The translations under genes were made by a program, and so were the position numbers. A stretch of 64,000 bases of DNA from JAKLQR01 sp963753165 (GTDB taxonomy: Bacteria > Nitrospirota > Thermodesulfovibrionia > Thermodesulfovibrionales > SM23-35). Every line of letters begins with the position of its first letter. Position 1 is the stretch's first letter. Positions 42,732-51,574 of the stretch are shown here, in pieces. Location of the stretch: assembly GCA_963753165.1 (NCBI GenBank), contig CAVWBP010000024.1:101746-165745 (forward strand), read 5' to 3'. Under the pieces are notes generated by a model. It worked only from the letters and a program-made list of their open reading frames with translations. It did no database searches and was not told where the DNA came from.

Positions 42732-44711
42732 CTAGCGCCTCTTCCCGAGACTCTCTTCTATGGCCCTTTTCACCGTAGGGTCTTCTTCACGGTCATGGAG
42801 TTTTTCAATCTCCTTCCTGACAGACTTTGTCATCCTTTTCCCGAGCGCTTCAACCGCAGCCATTCTCGTCGCCCAATCGTTGTCCTGAAGGAATGGCAAT
42901 AAAACTTCTTCGACACCGGAAAAAGAAGAGAGCCCCGTTATTGCAGTCCGCGTGATCTCTTTGTCACTGGAAGCAAGCATGCCCAGCAGCGAATCACGCG
43001 CTTCGTACCCGCCTATTCTGCTTAATGATTCAATGGTGGTGGCAACGACGAAGCCATTTCTGTCAGAGAGAAGTTTGACGAGCAGTCGAACAGCCTTTTT
43101 ATTCTGGAGCATGCCGAGAGACTTTGCCACTGCAACCCTTACCGAATCATCTGCATCGGACATAAGGAGAGAGAGTGCGTCGAACACGCCTTCCCCACCA
43201 ATCCGTCCGAGGCTGAGGGCGGATAAAGCCCTGATATGGGGCTCTTCATCGGTAAGCGCGAGGACAAGAAATTGAACAGATTCTTCTGTCCTCAAGATCG
43301 AAAAAGCCTCAACGCAGGCCTTTCTTACCGCTACCTTTCCGTCTTTCAATGCGAACCCCAGCGCGGGGACTGCCTCCTTTGCTCCAATTTCACCGAGCAG
43401 AAGGGCGGCATTTTTTCTCAGCACCGGGCTTGGATCCCTGAGCATAGAGATGAATTCATCTGTCTTAAGCCAGGGGCCCAGCCGTGAAAGAGCTTCGACA
43501 GCGGTCTCCTGCACATCTTCATAAGGGTCTGCGAGCAGCTTTCTTATCGGTGCGATTGCTTTCGGGTCATTGATTCTCGAAAGACCCCGTGCTGCAATGG
43601 AACGGATATGGCCGTCTTCATCTCCGATAAGCCTGAGAAATTCATCAAAATAGAGAGGAGACGCGATGCGTGAACCGACATCACAGATAAAACGCTTCTG
43701 ATTGAGGTTCTCTGTTCTGAAAAGCCGGACAAGAGACTCCGGTCTCTCCCGTCCGATGAACACAAAAGCCCGCTTTACGTCTTCAGTAAAATGTTCGTCC
43801 TGGGATATTTCGAGAAGAGGAGCGAACGCCTGTTCATCCTTCATCAATCCGAGGAGAAGTATGGCGGAGACTTTGACTTCCGGTTTATTCGAACGCACAT
43901 GATCGGCAAGGATCGTAAATATTTTATCGTTGATAAGCTTCTTTATCTCCCCGGTAATGACGTCTTCACTGGTACCCTTATGATGGAATTTCACAAGGGC
44001 GTGCAGTATCTCTTCCCGGACTGATTTTGAAGAATCCTGGAGAAGGGGGATAAGATTCGCGAGTGTCGCGGGCTCTGCAATGAGGCCGAGTGCTTTTATG
44101 GCCGGTATCCTGAGAGTTTTTTTGTCGAGAGCTTTAATCAGGACGGAGACCGCCTTTGCGTCTCCTATTCTTCCGAGTGCGTCAGTAGCGGGATAAGCCG
44201 TCCAGACATCATCGCTCTCGACGATTTTGATCAAAGCGTCTACTACGGTCGCTTCACCGACTTTGCCGAGGTGCTCGATGGCGGTGACGCGGACATTCTC
44301 GTCGTCGTCTTTCAGGGCGTGAAGCATGAGGGGGAGTGATCTGTTGTCTCTGAATTCTCCCAGCACATCAATGATGAACTTCCTTACATCCCGGTTGGAG
44401 GTTTGAAACGCATCGATGAGAAAAGGGGTTATTTTTTTGTTGAGGCGTATGAGTGCTTCTATCGCGGAGTTCCTCGCGCCTGCGTTCTCCTCCCGATAGA
44501 GGAGATCGATCAACCCATGGATATAGGCTTCGACAGGATGCTCTTCAAGAAGAATATCGATCGCCGTATTCCGTACCCTCCAGCTTGTGTCTTCCATGGC
44601 GGAGAGCAGCAGCCGGACCGGCCGTTCACCCTGTAGACCTCTCAGGCTCTCAAGGGCTTCCCTCCTTACCTCGACATCAGTATGTTTAAGCAGAGTCTCC
44701 GGTTTTTGCAT
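42732..44711 (-). CDS. HEAT-repeat protein of the chemosensory operon
   Basis: A 659-residue, nearly pure repeat protein with about twenty HEAT-like (PBS-lyase-type) units of about 31 residues from end to end. Examples are DVEVRREALESLRGL, DENVRVTAIEHLGKVGEATV, DDSVRVAVAKSLGMLQNKKA and NDWATRMAAVEALGKRM. No signal peptide and no catalytic domain. It lies between cheW (26-base overlap) and cheR. Such solenoids usually assemble complexes; here it may scaffold the array or bind the receptor or kinase. HEAT proteins in che operons have been noted, mostly in Myxococcus-like or cyanobacterial systems. Confidence 0.85.
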   Translation of the reverse strand: MQKPETLLKHTDVEVRREALESLRGLQGERPVRLLLSAMEDTSWRVRNTAIDILLEEHPVEAYIHGLIDLLYREENAGARNSAIEALIRLNKKITPFLIDAFQTSNRDVRKFIIDVLGEFRDNRSLPLMLHALKDDDENVRVTAIEHLGKVGEATVVDALIKIVESDDVWTAYPATDALGRIGDAKAVSVLIKALDKKTLRIPAIKALGLIAEPATLANLIPLLQDSSKSVREEILHALVKFHHKGTSEDVITGEIKKLINDKIFTILADHVRSNKPEVKVSAILLLGLMKDEQAFAPLLEISQDEHFTEDVKRAFVFIGRERPESLVRLFRTENLNQKRFICDVGSRIASPLYFDEFLRLIGDEDGHIRSIAARGLSRINDPKAIAPIRKLLADPYEDVQETAVEALSRLGPWLKTDEFISMLRDPSPVLRKNAALLLGEIGAKEAVPALGFALKDGKVAVRKACVEAFSILRTEESVQFLVLALTDEEPHIRALSALSLGRIGGEGVFDALSLLMSDADDSVRVAVAKSLGMLQNKKAVRLLVKLLSDRNGFVVATTIESLSRIGGYEARDSLLGMLASSDKEITRTAITGLSSFSGVEEVLLPFLQDNDWATRMAAVEALGKRMTKSVRKEIEKLHDREEDPTVKRAIEESLGKRR

Positions 44712-45177
44712 GCTCTTCCAATATTTCTTCTGATTCTTTCAGCATAATCTTTTCCTCTGAAGAGAGGAGAAAATCGAGATTAAGCAATATGATGATCCTG
44801 TCGTCTTTTTTCCCGATGCCGGTAAGATATTTTTTCTTCAGACCTTTAAAGATAGTCGGAGGGGCAATGATCTCACCGGTAAGAAGGGTGACAATTTCCT
44901 CGACTCTCTCAACAATAAGCCCGATCTTTTCGCTGTCATATCTTACGATGATAGTAAGTTCCTGCCCGCCCGCAGATCGTATCCCAAATCGTTTCCTGAG
45001 ATCAAGCAGCGGGATGACTTCTCCCCTCACGGTGATAACGCCGGAGAGGAATTCGGGAAGCTCCGGGAGCGTATATATTTTCTGCGTATGGAGTATCTCG
45101 ATTACCCGGTTGATCTCAATCCCGAAGGTTTCCTGTCCGATCGTGAATACGGCAAATTTATTGCCTTTTGTCATCAT
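44686..45177 (-). CDS. cheW: CheW-like adaptor, short form
   Basis: A 163-residue CheW domain that couples the chemoreceptor to CheA. Typical elements: FAVFTIGQETFGIEINRV, a central LPELPEFLSGVITVRGEVIP, LLDLRKRFGI and the C-terminal strand IIILLNLDFLL. It lies directly downstream of the receptor gene (4-base overlap) and is the second CheW of the operon. Confidence 0.93.
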   Translation of the reverse strand: MMTKGNKFAVFTIGQETFGIEINRVIEILHTQKIYTLPELPEFLSGVITVRGEVIPLLDLRKRFGIRSAGGQELTIIVRYDSEKIGLIVERVEEIVTLLTGEIIAPPTIFKGLKKKYLTGIGKKDDRIIILLNLDFLLSSEEKIMLKESEEILEEHAKTGDSA

Positions 45178-47663
45178 AGCAGCCCCAGCTTTCCCATCAT
45201 GGCATGTAAAGTTCTGATCTCGTCATCAGAGGTGCTGGTAAAGCCACTATAGCGCTTATCAATGGCATGAAGAACCGACAGCCCTTCAGGGGTCGTATCC
45301 TTCAGTTCGAGGAGCGCCTTGGCAAGAGATTCCTGCATGTTCCGGGGCATCTTTTTGTGTGCGCTTATGATGAAGCCGGGCATTTCACCGGAAAATTCAA
45401 TGAACTTGATCCCCTTGTCCTTGTGCCGGCTGGCCATGCTCTCCGACACAGCCCCTGCGTCAAAAGTGCCTTGAATCACCGCGTTGATGACATCCTCATG
45501 GGTGCCGAGAAATTCGTAATGGAGGAGGTCTTTCAGTTCAATCCCGGCATTGAGCAGCATAACCCGGGGAGATATATAACTTGATACTGAATGCGATGTC
45601 CCGAACGCGAATCTTTTCCCCCTGATGTCTTTGACAGCGTGAATCTTACTGTCACTTTTTGCGATAATGACGGAACGGTACCCGGCTTTCCCCTCAGTCA
45701 TGGTTTTGACGAGAGGGATGACCGCGTACTTCTCCCGTGCTTTCACATAAGTAATGGGGCTCATGAAACAACAGTCAGTGAACCCCTGGCCGATATCCCG
45801 TATTGCCCCTTCATAATCGGAAACAATTCTGAGGGACACCTTTTTGCCAAGCCGTGTGCTGAGGTATTCCGCAAGAGGCGTGAAATTTTCCGGCATTTCA
45901 AGTGGTGATGCGCCGACCGGTTCGATCCCGAAATGTATTACCCCGGTTTCTCCCTCTTTTGCGGAACTCTCTTCGGAGAAGGTGATTTTTTCGAGTTCCT
46001 TCGTTACCAGTTCCGTATTTCTCGAAAGACCCTTGAGGGACTGAGTAATAGCAAAGACGCTGTTCAGCGTGTGCTGGGGAATTTCCCGTATCTTCTCTAT
46101 GGAGATGAAAATCTGGCTTGCGCCCGCGCGCTGTTCCTGGATAGCCTTTGCGATCTGGCGGCTTTTCTCCGATACGGTTTCTATTGCTTCTGATATCTGC
46201 CTTGTATTGATCAGCTGTTCGCTTGTTGCAGCGCTCACATGGTTCGCAACATCGTGCATTTTTTCCGTTGCTTTTGATATGAGATGCGCTCCTTTGCTCT
46301 GTTCCAGGGTTGCCTTTGCGACCTGGGACACCATGTTCTTGACTTTCTCCATTGAGTCGGAAACAAGCCGTGTCGTCCTTGCCTGCTCGATTGTAGAGCG
46401 CTCTATCGCATCGGACATCTCTGCCGACTGTTTTGAGCTCTCTACGATAGTATGCAATGCGTCTCCTGCATCACGGGCCACATGGAGGCCTTCATCTACC
46501 GATCTGGTTCCCTCGTCCATGGCAACAATAGCCTCTTTTACTTCCTGCTGAACCGCCTGGATCAATTCTGCAATCTCATGGGTGGAGAAAGAGGTCCGCT
46601 CCGCAAGATCTTTTATCTCTTCGGCAACAACCGAAAACCCTTTTCCATGCTCGCCTGCCTGTGAAGCGAGTATGGCGGCGTTCAGCGCGAGGAGCGTTGT
46701 CTGGTCGGTTATCTCGTCAATGACATTCAGAATTTTCCCGATTTCCTCTGACCGCACGCCGAGTTTCTTGATGCAGCTCGCTGTTTTCTCAAACGACGTC
46801 TTGATGTTCTGAATTCCCTCTATTGTCTTTTCGACGGAGTTCATTCCCATGGTCGACGCTTCATTCTTGACTTTTTCGGACAAGAGCGCCGACTCCTTTA
46901 CACTCTGTTCGACTTCCTTGATGGACGAGGAAATCTCCTCGGCTGCGGCAAGGGTATCCTCCGAAGACGCCGAGAGTTCTTCGGTCTTGTGCGCTACCTC
47001 TCTTATTGTTGCGGACAACTCTTCGATCGAGACCGAGGTCGAGTCGATAACCAGAAAAAGCTCCTGGGCGCTTTTTGCGACTTCGCTGATGCTCATCACC
47101 ATCTCTTCCATGGAAGCTGCTTTCTCTTCCGTGGAAGCCGCAAGGTGTTCGGTGCTTTCAGAAATCTCTACGGAGGCAGAATTCATCTGTTCAAGAGAAC
47201 TTGCTATATTCGCGATCGCTTCCGATTCGCGTTTTGTATTTGCAGAGACATTCTTGAATTCCGCCTCGACTTTTTCAACCACATCCCGGACACGCTGGGA
47301 GCCGTTTTTGATTCTCTGGAGAATTCCTCCCATTGAACGCATTGAGTCCCGGAGCGCGTTATTCAGGCTGCCCAGTTCGTCAGTCCTCCTCATGTCGGCA
47401 GGATATACAAATTTTCCCTCCGACAGGGATTTTGCCGCTTCTTCGACAGACCGTATCGGATGAATGACAAACTTTTTCAGGAGAAGAAGAGAAACATACG
47501 TAATCACAAACACGGAGATTATGGTAATGGCGATCCAGAGAAAGAGACCCATGTTCTCCGGAGAAGGAAGTATCCCGGCCCACAGGATAATGCATACTGT
47601 CGACAAACCGAGAATGAATAGGACAAATTTGAATTCGAGGCTTTCTCTAAAGCTTCTTTGCAT
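45174..47663 (-). CDS. Methyl-accepting chemotaxis protein with C-terminal PhnD-like ligand-binding domain
   Basis: An 829-residue receptor. Two membrane segments (about 11-31 and 38-62) are separated by only about six residues, so there is no periplasmic sensor domain. A HAMP region (about 63-115) and a long MCP signalling coiled coil follow, with the conserved tip ITDQTTLLALNAAILASQAG, then EHGKGFSVVAEEIKDLAERT (about 318-357). After a linker, residues about 573-829 form a periplasmic-binding-protein fold of the PhnD (phosphate/phosphite/phosphonate) family: VSDYEGAIRDIGQGFTDCCF, GYRSVIIAKSDSKIHAVKDI, RGKRFAFGTSHSVSSYISPR and FDAGAVSES. This domain must sit in the cytoplasm. No CheR-binding C-terminal pentapeptide. 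Confidence 0.9.
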   Translation of the reverse strand: MQRSFRESLEFKFVLFILGLSTVCIILWAGILPSPENMGLFLWIAITIISVFVITYVSLLLLKKFVIHPIRSVEEAAKSLSEGKFVYPADMRRTDELGSLNNALRDSMRSMGGILQRIKNGSQRVRDVVEKVEAEFKNVSANTKRESEAIANIASSLEQMNSASVEISESTEHLAASTEEKAASMEEMVMSISEVAKSAQELFLVIDSTSVSIEELSATIREVAHKTEELSASSEDTLAAAEEISSSIKEVEQSVKESALLSEKVKNEASTMGMNSVEKTIEGIQNIKTSFEKTASCIKKLGVRSEEIGKILNVIDEITDQTTLLALNAAILASQAGEHGKGFSVVAEEIKDLAERTSFSTHEIAELIQAVQQEVKEAIVAMDEGTRSVDEGLHVARDAGDALHTIVESSKQSAEMSDAIERSTIEQARTTRLVSDSMEKVKNMVSQVAKATLEQSKGAHLISKATEKMHDVANHVSAATSEQLINTRQISEAIETVSEKSRQIAKAIQEQRAGASQIFISIEKIREIPQHTLNSVFAITQSLKGLSRNTELVTKELEKITFSEESSAKEGETGVIHFGIEPVGASPLEMPENFTPLAEYLSTRLGKKVSLRIVSDYEGAIRDIGQGFTDCCFMSPITYVKAREKYAVIPLVKTMTEGKAGYRSVIIAKSDSKIHAVKDIRGKRFAFGTSHSVSSYISPRVMLLNAGIELKDLLHYEFLGTHEDVINAVIQGTFDAGAVSESMASRHKDKGIKFIEFSGEMPGFIISAHKKMPRNMQESLAKALLELKDTTPEGLSVLHAIDKRYSGFTSTSDDEIRTLHAMMGKLGLL

Positions 47664-47675
47664 ATGGCCTCCCGC

Positions 47676-48401
47676 TCATTTTATGGATAGGGTTACTGCC
47701 TCTTGCATGTTTAGTATCGATACGAACCGTTTTTCCACCACCGCGATCCCGGAAACAAATTTCAGTTCGTCGTCAGAGAGGTGAGAAGGGGGCGGCAACA
47801 ATTCGGATTCTGCAATCCTCACAACTCCGGTGACCTTATCTACTGCCGCACCGATAGGGCCTTTCGGGCCTTTAACGATAAGTATCTTTCTCTTGTAACC
47901 ATCTTCTGCCGTGCTCCCTCTGAGCGACAGCTTCGCTTTCAGGTCAATGACAGGGATGACTTTGCCCCGCAGCGAGGTTATGCCAAGGACATAATCCGAC
48001 AACCTTGGCACAGGGGTGATATGCTGGAACCTGATGATTTCATCAAGTTCGGAAACCCTGAATGCAAAATCTTCGCTGAGGAGCTTAAAGGTAAGGATTT
48101 CGATAACGTCCTCCGGCGCCTCGGCGTCAGCTTCCGATTTTTCAGGAGATTGCTGCTGCATATCTTTACTCACTGCTGATTGAACACCCTTTTTTACCTC
48201 GTCCCCTCTCCTGCCTGCTGCCGGTTTCTCCTGTGCCTTGCCCGGTTCAGGTTGTTGCGCCGGCGGAGTGGGGAGTACGTTCTTGTCTTCAGGTGATGTA
48301 TCCGTGGTCTTTTCTTCTTCGGGTTTCTGCCCGGCCTTCCGCGAGGGCTGGTCTTCAGGTTCCGGTTGCTGCATTTTTTTTCTAATTTTCGCGATATCCA
48401 T
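47676..48401 (-). CDS. cheW: CheW-like adaptor with proline/glutamate-rich N-terminal extension
   Basis: A 241-residue protein. Residues 1-95 are low-complexity (Pro, Glu, Gln, Lys; starts MDIAKIRKKMQQPEPEDQPS), and residues about 97-240 form a CheW domain (ILTFKLLSEDFAFRVSELDE, then LSDYVLGITSLRGKVIPVID). The extension may act as a flexible tether. First of two CheW proteins in the operon; overlaps the ExeA-like gene by 20 bases and lies 12 bases before the receptor gene. Confidence 0.88.
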   Translation of the reverse strand: MDIAKIRKKMQQPEPEDQPSRKAGQKPEEEKTTDTSPEDKNVLPTPPAQQPEPGKAQEKPAAGRRGDEVKKGVQSAVSKDMQQQSPEKSEADAEAPEDVIEILTFKLLSEDFAFRVSELDEIIRFQHITPVPRLSDYVLGITSLRGKVIPVIDLKAKLSLRGSTAEDGYKRKILIVKGPKGPIGAAVDKVTGVVRIAESELLPPPSHLSDDELKFVSGIAVVEKRFVSILNMQEAVTLSIK

Positions 48402-49200
48402 TTAACCCAAGCTCCCGTGCTGCGTCGTTGATAATCGGTTCATCTATGATGCGCATTTCTCTGCCGAAACCATCGAGGAGCGCAGATGCTGCAATACTGT
48501 TAATGACCCGGGGGATTCCTCCGGAATAACGATAGAGTTTTTTGATGGCAACGTCGGTAAAGAGCGGGCTGTCAAGCCCGGAAATGCGGAGCCTGTGCTC
48601 GATATACTCCGTCATCTCATCAGCGGCAAGAGGGCCGAGATGATAAAACAGGCCGATTCTCTGGCGCAGCGGCAGATAGGTTTTATGATTCAACCGCTTT
48701 CTCAGGTCTGTCTGACCGACGAGAATCAGGCTGAGGAGATTTATATGATCGAGCTGAAAATTTGTCAAGAGTCGTATTTCCTCAAAAGTGCTTTTTGTGG
48801 GGATGAGCTGTGCTTCGTCAATGATGATAACCGGGGTAATGCCGGATTCATAGTCCTTATATACCCGCTCATAAATTGCATCGAGAAGGCTGTCTTTGAA
48901 ATTATGAGGGATCTCTATATCGAACCGTTTCGCTACGGTTCTGAGAAATTGAAGCGGGGTGAGTTGGGGATTAATAATTACGATGACACGGTATTTTTCT
49001 CCCAGTGAATCCATGAGCGCCCGGGTGAGCGTTGTCTTCCCGCTGCCTACCTCTCCGGTCAGAAGAACGAGTTCTCTTTCTTCCACTGCATACTGCAGCC
49101 GGGCGAGCGCTTCTTCATGGTTTTTGCTCAGGAAGAGGAAGCGCGGATCGGGTGTTTTGGAAAAAGGCTTTTGTTTCAGCCCGTAGAATGCTTCATACAT
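48382..49200 (-). CDS. ExeA/GspA-type AAA+ ATPase
   Basis: A 272-residue P-loop ATPase: start MYEAFYGLKQKPFSKTPDPR, Walker A TGEVGSGKTTLTRALMD, Walker B VIIIDEAQLIPTKS, sensor and lid segments (SLILVGQTDLRKRL, LRQRIGLFYHL, SGGIPRVINSIA). The family is that of ExeA/GspA and related exporter- or pilus-associated ATPases. ExeA proteins have a C-terminal membrane/peptidoglycan part; here the protein stops after the lid, so it is soluble. It sits inside a chemosensory operon between cheA and cheW and overlaps cheA by 8 bases. Its role there is unknown. Confidence 0.87.
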   Translation of the reverse strand: MYEAFYGLKQKPFSKTPDPRFLFLSKNHEEALARLQYAVEERELVLLTGEVGSGKTTLTRALMDSLGEKYRVIVIINPQLTPLQFLRTVAKRFDIEIPHNFKDSLLDAIYERVYKDYESGITPVIIIDEAQLIPTKSTFEEIRLLTNFQLDHINLLSLILVGQTDLRKRLNHKTYLPLRQRIGLFYHLGPLAADEMTEYIEHRLRISGLDSPLFTDVAIKKLYRYSGGIPRVINSIAASALLDGFGREMRIIDEPIINDAARELGLNGYREN

Positions 49201-51154
49201 AAGAAGCCCCCTCCTGGCGTGTTAAGGACTGTTCGATGATTGACTCGACGTCAAAGACAAGGATTACCTCGTGCCTGCCGATTTCGGCTGCGCCTGCAAA
49301 GCCGCTGAGCCCTTTCAGATAGTTGCCGAGAGACTTGATCACAATCTCGTGCTGCGCAATGATTTCGTCAACAACAATCCCCAGCTTTCTTCTTCCGAAT
49401 CCTACGACTACCGCGAAGGTCTGATCATTTTTGTCGGTTTCCAGCAGGAATATTTTCCCGGCATCAATAATCGGAAGCATCTCGCCACGCAGGTAGTACA
49501 CGTTTTTCCATTCTATTGTCTGGATATCTTTCAGTTCTATCACGATGATTTCAGATATCGCGGAAAGAGGAATGGCAAACCGGTGCTTCCCTGCCCTTAC
49601 CAAAAGGGCCCTGATGATAGCGAGGGTAATGGGCAGCGTAAGGGTGATAGTTGTCCCCTCGTTCTTTCTTGTGCGTATCTCGGTGAATCCGCCGAGCATA
49701 GAGAGTTTTTCCTTCACCACATCCATGCCGACTCCCCTGCCCGAGATTTCGCTCACTACGTCATTGGTGCTGAGCCCGGGCGCGAAGACGAGGTCCAGCA
49801 CCTCTCGGTCTTCGATCTTTGCATCCGGCTCTATGAGTCCTTTCTCAATCGCTTTTTCCCTGACTTTTGCAATATCTATCCCCTGTCCGTCGTCTATGAC
49901 CTCGATCACGACGTGGTTCCCTTTCTGGGCGGCCTTGAGCACTATCGTTCCCTGTTCCCGTTTTCCCCTGGCAAGTCTTTCTTCAGTAGATTCTATCCCA
50001 TGGTCAATGGCGTTTCTCACCAGGTGCATAAGGGGATCGATGATTTCTTCCGCAATTGATTTGTCAAATTCCGTATCTTCACCATACAGGGTAAGGTCTA
50101 TTTCCTTCCCGTTTTCCCTCGAATAACGGCGGATGACCTGCGCAAGCCGTGAAAATATCTGACCGATCGGCACCATCCGGATGGCGAGCACTTCGTCCTG
50201 CAGCTCACTGAGCCTTCTCTCGAACGAGACCGATATTTTGTGGATATCCCGGATAAGGGGCGAATACGGATGGGACTCTTCCATTTCTGTCCCGATTCTT
50301 TTTACGGCGTCTTTTGCAAGGGTTAATTCACCGATGGTATTGAGTATCCTGTCCAGCTTGTCGATATCGACCCTGACGGTGGTTGTTGCACTCCTGACAG
50401 TATGGTCCTGTTTCGGCGCTATCTGCTGGTCCGTATGCTTTGCAGGGACGAGGACTTCTATATTCCCGCTGAAATGCTGCTGGAATGCCGCCGTATTTTT
50501 ACTGCTGGCAAACATGAGATTAAACCCTATCGAGCCATCGGGTACGCCGGTAGAGGTGGGGAGCGTCGATATAAGTTCGCCCTCTCCCTTAATCTTTTTT
50601 GTGAGCTCCTCCAGAGAAGTGTCGAACGTGGAGAGATCAAAAATGGCATTGACCAGGTAAATGCCATTCCCGGTTTTTATATTCGCTTTCAGCCGGTGTT
50701 CTTCATATTCGGAAAGGACCCTGAGAATTGTATCATCAATGAGACCCTGAATATCCAGTCCTTGCTCCCCGGCCTGCATGGATGCGCGGAAATTCCTGAT
50801 TTCCTCAATATGGAGTGAAAGATCCAGAGGAGTGTCTTCTTTCAGCCCGTTGATTGCAGAATTTAAGGTATCGATGCTTTTAAAAAGGAAATTCACCACA
50901 TCTTCTGTTATGGGAACCTTCCCCAGACGCGTATCGTCCAATAAGGACTCAAGGGCGTGGCTGATGTCTGTTATCCCCTGATTGCCGAAGAGCCCTGACA
51001 GACCTTTCAGGGTATGCATGGAACGGAAGAGTGCATTGATTGTATCGGGGCTGACCGCAGTCAGGTAGGTATCCTGAATTTCGAGGACGCACTGCTGGCA
51101 TTCAAAAAGGAGGTCCTCAGCTTCAGCAATGAATTCCTTCTTAGAGGCCTTCAT
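49193..51154 (-). CDS. cheA: CheA, chemosensory histidine kinase
   Basis: A 653-residue kinase. P1 HPt domain with His47 (FRSMHTLKGLSGLFG), a middle segment (about 160-260) lacking a clear CheY-binding P2, P3 dimerisation helices (VRVDIDKLDRILNTIGELTL), the P4 HATPase (HLVRNAIDHGIES, IEVIDDGQGID, ISGRGVGMDVVKEKL) and a P5 CheW-like domain (FAIPLSAISEIIVIELKDIQ). It autophosphorylates and passes phosphate to the CheY and CheB receivers encoded in the same operon. Overlaps the upstream cheY by 14 bases. Confidence 0.96.
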   Translation of the reverse strand: MKASKKEFIAEAEDLLFECQQCVLEIQDTYLTAVSPDTINALFRSMHTLKGLSGLFGNQGITDISHALESLLDDTRLGKVPITEDVVNFLFKSIDTLNSAINGLKEDTPLDLSLHIEEIRNFRASMQAGEQGLDIQGLIDDTILRVLSEYEEHRLKANIKTGNGIYLVNAIFDLSTFDTSLEELTKKIKGEGELISTLPTSTGVPDGSIGFNLMFASSKNTAAFQQHFSGNIEVLVPAKHTDQQIAPKQDHTVRSATTTVRVDIDKLDRILNTIGELTLAKDAVKRIGTEMEESHPYSPLIRDIHKISVSFERRLSELQDEVLAIRMVPIGQIFSRLAQVIRRYSRENGKEIDLTLYGEDTEFDKSIAEEIIDPLMHLVRNAIDHGIESTEERLARGKREQGTIVLKAAQKGNHVVIEVIDDGQGIDIAKVREKAIEKGLIEPDAKIEDREVLDLVFAPGLSTNDVVSEISGRGVGMDVVKEKLSMLGGFTEIRTRKNEGTTITLTLPITLAIIRALLVRAGKHRFAIPLSAISEIIVIELKDIQTIEWKNVYYLRGEMLPIIDAGKIFLLETDKNDQTFAVVVGFGRRKLGIVVDEIIAQHEIVIKSLGNYLKGLSGFAGAAEIGRHEVILVFDVESIIEQSLTRQEGASYV

Positions 51155-51539
51155 GGTGCAGTGCCTTTTTTACGACCTCCTGCAGCTCCTGTGCCCTGAA
51201 AGGCTTGGTTATGTATGCCATAGCGCCGAGCGCTATCCCCCGTTTTCTGTCTTCCTCGCTTCTTTCCGTGCTCACGATAATGAGCGGGATATGGCTGTAC
51301 CGGGGGTTGTTCTTCACAAAGCTGATGAGTTCGAGGCCGTTTATATCAGGCATATTCACATCGGTGACGATAAGATTAAACTCCTGTGTGGGAAGGAGCT
51401 TGAGCGCTTCGAAGCCTGAAGCGGCTTCCATAGTGGTGAGGTCCCCCATCTCTTCTATTACAGCCCTGATGAGAGCCCTGGTAGTTGCAGAATCTTCAAC
51501 AATCAGAATTGATCCGGTAACCCCTTTATCCTCCATCAC
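51141..51539 (-). CDS. cheY: CheY-like response regulator
   Basis: A 132-residue receiver with phosphoacceptor Asp60 (LIVTDVNMPDINGLEL), Ser/Thr in IIVSTERSEEDRK and Lys in AYITKPFRAQEL. It is translationally coupled to cheA by a 14-base overlap and is the second diffusible receiver of the operon. Confidence 0.92.
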   Translation of the reverse strand: MMEDKGVTGSILIVEDSATTRALIRAVIEEMGDLTTMEAASGFEALKLLPTQEFNLIVTDVNMPDINGLELISFVKNNPRYSHIPLIIVSTERSEEDRKRGIALGAMAYITKPFRAQELQEVVKKALHHEGL

Positions 51540-51574
51540 CTCTTCAATTCTAACAAATTAGCAACAAAAAATCA

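Noticed and set aside
46849..47463. Large plus-strand frame inside the chemoreceptor gene
   Set aside because: Shadow of the Ser/Glu-rich MCP coiled coil read in the antisense direction.
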